Below, in pieces: positions 62,229-64,000 of a stretch of 64,000 nt of DNA. The translations under genes and the position numbers were made by a program. Location of the stretch: contig NZ_JACIDH010000007.1 in the NCBI RefSeq assembly GCF_014196255.1, forward strand, positions 91,884-155,883, read 5' to 3'. The DNA is from Sphingomonas pseudosanguinis (GTDB lineage Bacteria > Pseudomonadota > Alphaproteobacteria > Sphingomonadales > Sphingomonadaceae). The notes beneath the pieces were generated by a model. It saw only the letters and a program-made list of their open reading frames with translations. It ran no database searches and had not been told where the DNA came from. Every line of letters starts with the position of its first letter. Within the stretch, counting starts at the first letter, position 1.

Positions 62229-63827
62229 TCACATCCGGAACACCCCGAACCGGGGCGCCTCCGCGATCGGCGCATTCAGACACGCATCCAGCGCCAGCCC
62301 CAGCACATCCCGCGTCTGCGCCGGATCGACGATACCGTCATCCCACAGCCGTGCGGTGGCATACCAGGGATTGCCCTCGTCCTCGTAACGCTGGCGGATC
62401 GGGGCCTTGAACGCCTCGACCTCGTCCGGCGTCCAGTTGTCGGCGTCGCGGTGGACGGTCGCCAGGACGCTCGCCGCCTGTTCGCCGCCCATCACGCTGA
62501 TCCGCGCATTGGGCCAGGTGAACAGGAAACGCGGCGAATAGGCGCGCCCGCACATGCCGTAATTGCCCGCCCCGAAGCTGCCGCCGATCAGTATGGTGAT
62601 CTTGGGCACCTGCGCCGTCGCCACCGCCGTCACCAGCTTGGCACCATGCTTGGCGATCCCTTCGGCCTCATAACGGCCGCCGACCATGAAGCCGGAGATA
62701 TTCTGGAGGAACAGCAGCGGGATACGCCGCTGGCAGGCCAGTTCGATGAAGTGCGCGCCCTTCTGCGCGCTCTCCGAGAACAGCACGCCGTTATTCGCCA
62801 GGATCGCGACCGGCTTGCCATGGATATGCGCGAAGCCGCACACGAGCGACGCGCCATACAGCGCCTTGAATTCGTGGAAGCGCGATCCGTCGACCAGCCG
62901 GGCGATGACCTCGTGCACGTCATAGGGCGCGCGCACGTCCTGCGGGATCAGGCCGTACAGGTCCTCCGCGGGATAAAGCGGTTCGTCCGGCTCGGCGAGG
63001 TTCACGTCGGGCATGGTCTGCGGCGGCAGCGTCTCGACGATGTCGCGGACGATCGACAGCGCATGGTCGTCACTCTCGGCGACATGGTCGACCACGCCCG
63101 ACTTGCGGCCATGGGTGTCCGCGCCGCCCAGTTCCTCGGCCGAGATGACCTCGCCGGTTGCCGCCTTCACCAGCGGTGGCCCGGCGAGGAAGATCGTCCC
63201 CTGCCCGCGCACGATCACCGTTTCGTCCGACATGGCGGGGACATACGCGCCGCCCGCCGTGCAGCTGCCCATGACGCAGGCGATCTGCGGGATGCCCGCC
63301 GCCGACATCTGCGCCTGGTTGAAGAAGATACGGCCGAAATGATCGCGGTCGGGAAACACCTCCGCCTGATGCGGCAGGTTCGCGCCGCCGCTGTCGACCA
63401 GATAGATGCAAGGGAGACGGTTCTCGAGCGCGATCTCCTGCGCGCGCAGATGCTTCTTGACGGTCAGCGGGAAATAGGTGCCGCCCTTCACCGTCGCGTC
63501 ATTGGCGACGATCATCACCTGCCGGCCATGCACCCGGCCGATCCCGGCGATCATCCCCGCGCCCGGCACCGCATCGTCATACAGGCCGTTGGCGGCAAGC
63601 TGGCCGATTTCGAGGAAGGGCGAGCCGGCATCGAGCAATTGCTCCACCCGGTCGCGGGGGAGCAGCTTGCCGCGCGACACATGGCGGTCGCGCGAGGCTT
63701 CGCTGCCGCCGAGGCCCGCCTGCTCCACGTCGCTGCGGAGGCGTTCGGCCAGCGCCCGGTTGTGGTGGGCATTGGCATGGAACGCCGCATCGTCGCGTGA
63801 GATGCGCGTGGGAAGAACCGCACCCAT
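62229..63827 (-). CDS. mccB: Methylcrotonyl-CoA carboxylase beta subunit (carboxyltransferase)
   Basis: This subunit transfers CO2 from carboxybiotin to 3-methylcrotonyl-CoA in leucine breakdown. The 532-residue protein has the family N-terminus ([44 protein letters not shown]). Features preferred in the methylcrotonyl branch follow: [18 protein letters not shown] [48 protein letters not shown] and [17 protein letters not shown]. The C-terminal domain has [19 protein letters not shown]. It is upstream of mccA but separated from it by the DUF559 element. Confidence 0.94.
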   Translation of the reverse strand: MGAVLPTRISRDDAAFHANAHHNRALAERLRSDVEQAGLGGSEASRDRHVSRGKLLPRDRVEQLLDAGSPFLEIGQLAANGLYDDAVPGAGMIAGIGRVHGRQVMIVANDATVKGGTYFPLTVKKHLRAQEIALENRLPCIYLVDSGGANLPHQAEVFPDRDHFGRIFFNQAQMSAAGIPQIACVMGSCTAGGAYVPAMSDETVIVRGQGTIFLAGPPLVKAATGEVISAEELGGADTHGRKSGVVDHVAESDDHALSIVRDIVETLPPQTMPDVNLAEPDEPLYPAEDLYGLIPQDVRAPYDVHEVIARLVDGSRFHEFKALYGASLVCGFAHIHGKPVAILANNGVLFSESAQKGAHFIELACQRRIPLLFLQNISGFMVGGRYEAEGIAKHGAKLVTAVATAQVPKITILIGGSFGAGNYGMCGRAYSPRFLFTWPNARISVMGGEQAASVLATVHRDADNWTPDEVEAFKAPIRQRYEDEGNPWYATARLWDDGIVDPAQTRDVLGLALDACLNAPIAEAPRFGVFRM

Positions 63828-63830
63828 CAG

Positions 63831-63886
63831 ATCCTCCCCATCTTTGATGGGGAGGGGGACCGCCGCGAAGCGGTGGTGGAGGGGCG
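63831..63886. repeat. CCTCCCC-palindrome element upstream of mccB
   Basis: ATCCTCCCCATC/GATGGGGAGG forms a palindrome with the variant loop TTT, followed by ACCGCCGC/GCGGTGGT and GGAGGGGC. It has the same layout as the copy at 62160-62217 and lies directly upstream of the mccB start. Confidence 0.8.
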
Positions 63887-64000
63887 AGGGGCGGGGGGGG
63901 GGGCCCCCCCCCCCCCCGGCGCGCGCCCCCCCCCCCCCCCCCCCCCGGCGGGGCCGGGGCGGGGGGGGGGGGGCGGGGGGGGCGGGGGGGGGGGGCGGCG
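63887..64000. other. Low-complexity G/C homopolymer tail, probably assembly artefact
   Basis: The last ~114 bases consist almost only of long G and C runs with no A or T. This is unlike anything else in the window and typical of poor contig-end sequence. No biology should be read from it. Confidence 0.85.

Noticed and set aside
60360..63800. Open frame of more than 1,100 codons on the plus strand across mccA and mccB
   Set aside because: It is the antisense shadow of two strongly supported genes. High third-position GC removes stops on the opposite strand; the translation has no domain and is His/Arg/Asp-rich.
1..64000. tRNA, rRNA, prophage or insertion sequence
   Set aside because: Reading both strands showed no cloverleaf with CCA-type context, no rRNA-like sequence, and no transposase, integrase or phage structural genes.

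Overview
The window reads as a chromosomal segment of an alphaproteobacterium of the order Sphingomonadales, most likely a Sphingomonas-type organism. This rests on very high GC with strong third-position GC, a complete alphaproteobacterial division and cell-wall (dcw) cluster, a CtrA orthologue, NDUFA12 and DUF2155 proteins, and intergenic repeats of the type seen in sphingomonads. I see no rRNA, tRNA, CRISPR array, phage or intact insertion sequence. The last ~115 bases are G/C homopolymer runs and look like assembly noise.

Region 1 (about 0.5-19.4 kb, leftward) is the dcw operon, transcribed mraZ-rsmH-ftsL-ftsI-murE-[small ORF]-murF-mraY-murD-ftsW-murG-murC-murB-ddl-ftsQ-ftsA-ftsZ. Nearly every junction is a 4-base ATGA stop/start overlap, so the cytoplasmic peptidoglycan precursor enzymes, lipid I/II enzymes and divisome proteins are made from a translationally coupled message. 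A terminator follows ftsZ. Four GGGA repeats spaced exactly 10 bp apart lie upstream of mraZ and look like the MraZ operator. A 56-codon ORF sits between murE and murF with ATGA overlaps on both sides; it is the best candidate here for an undescribed component.

Region 2 (19.9-29.9 kb) holds a small membrane protein, cysteine synthase, an MliC-like lipoprotein, an orphan ParA-type ATPase coupled to aat (N-end rule transferase), the DUF2155/NDUFA12 pair, a DUF192 lipoprotein coupled to a double cold-shock protein, recX, a fatty-acyl-AMP ligase, a DUF3140 protein and a polytopic membrane protein. Region 3 (30.2-34.1 kb) carries lpdA and the pyruvate dehydrogenase E2 gene, with a lower-GC membrane ORF, a YciA-type thioesterase and a small membrane protein between them.

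Region 4 (34.2-46.5 kb) contains a universal stress protein, an M28 peptidase, an RcnB-like glycine-zipper protein, free-methionine-sulfoxide reductase, a chemoreceptor, arfB, an RluA-type pseudouridine synthase, a VanY-type carboxypeptidase, wrbA, a pirin divergent from a LysR regulator, an AI-2E-type permease and ctrA. Region 5 (46.7-57 kb) has a PEP-CTERM protein, an exported amidohydrolase, an Lrp regulator divergent from alanine dehydrogenase, a DUF3072 protein and the cytochrome c maturation operon ccmC-D-E-F-G-H-I, including a 34-residue CcmD. ccmA and ccmB are not here. Region 6 (57-63.8 kb) has a TonB-dependent receptor and a leucine-degradation type module (mccB, mccA, maoC) interrupted by a DUF559 nuclease gene embedded in palindromic repeats.

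Several dispersed repeat families recur. The commonest has the core CTTCGACTTCGCTCAGGCTG, mostly as inverted pairs at gene ends. Another is a CCTCCCC-palindrome family, including copies around the DUF559 gene. There are also GC-rich inverted-repeat elements near ftsZ, at 49.6 kb and at 51.6 kb.
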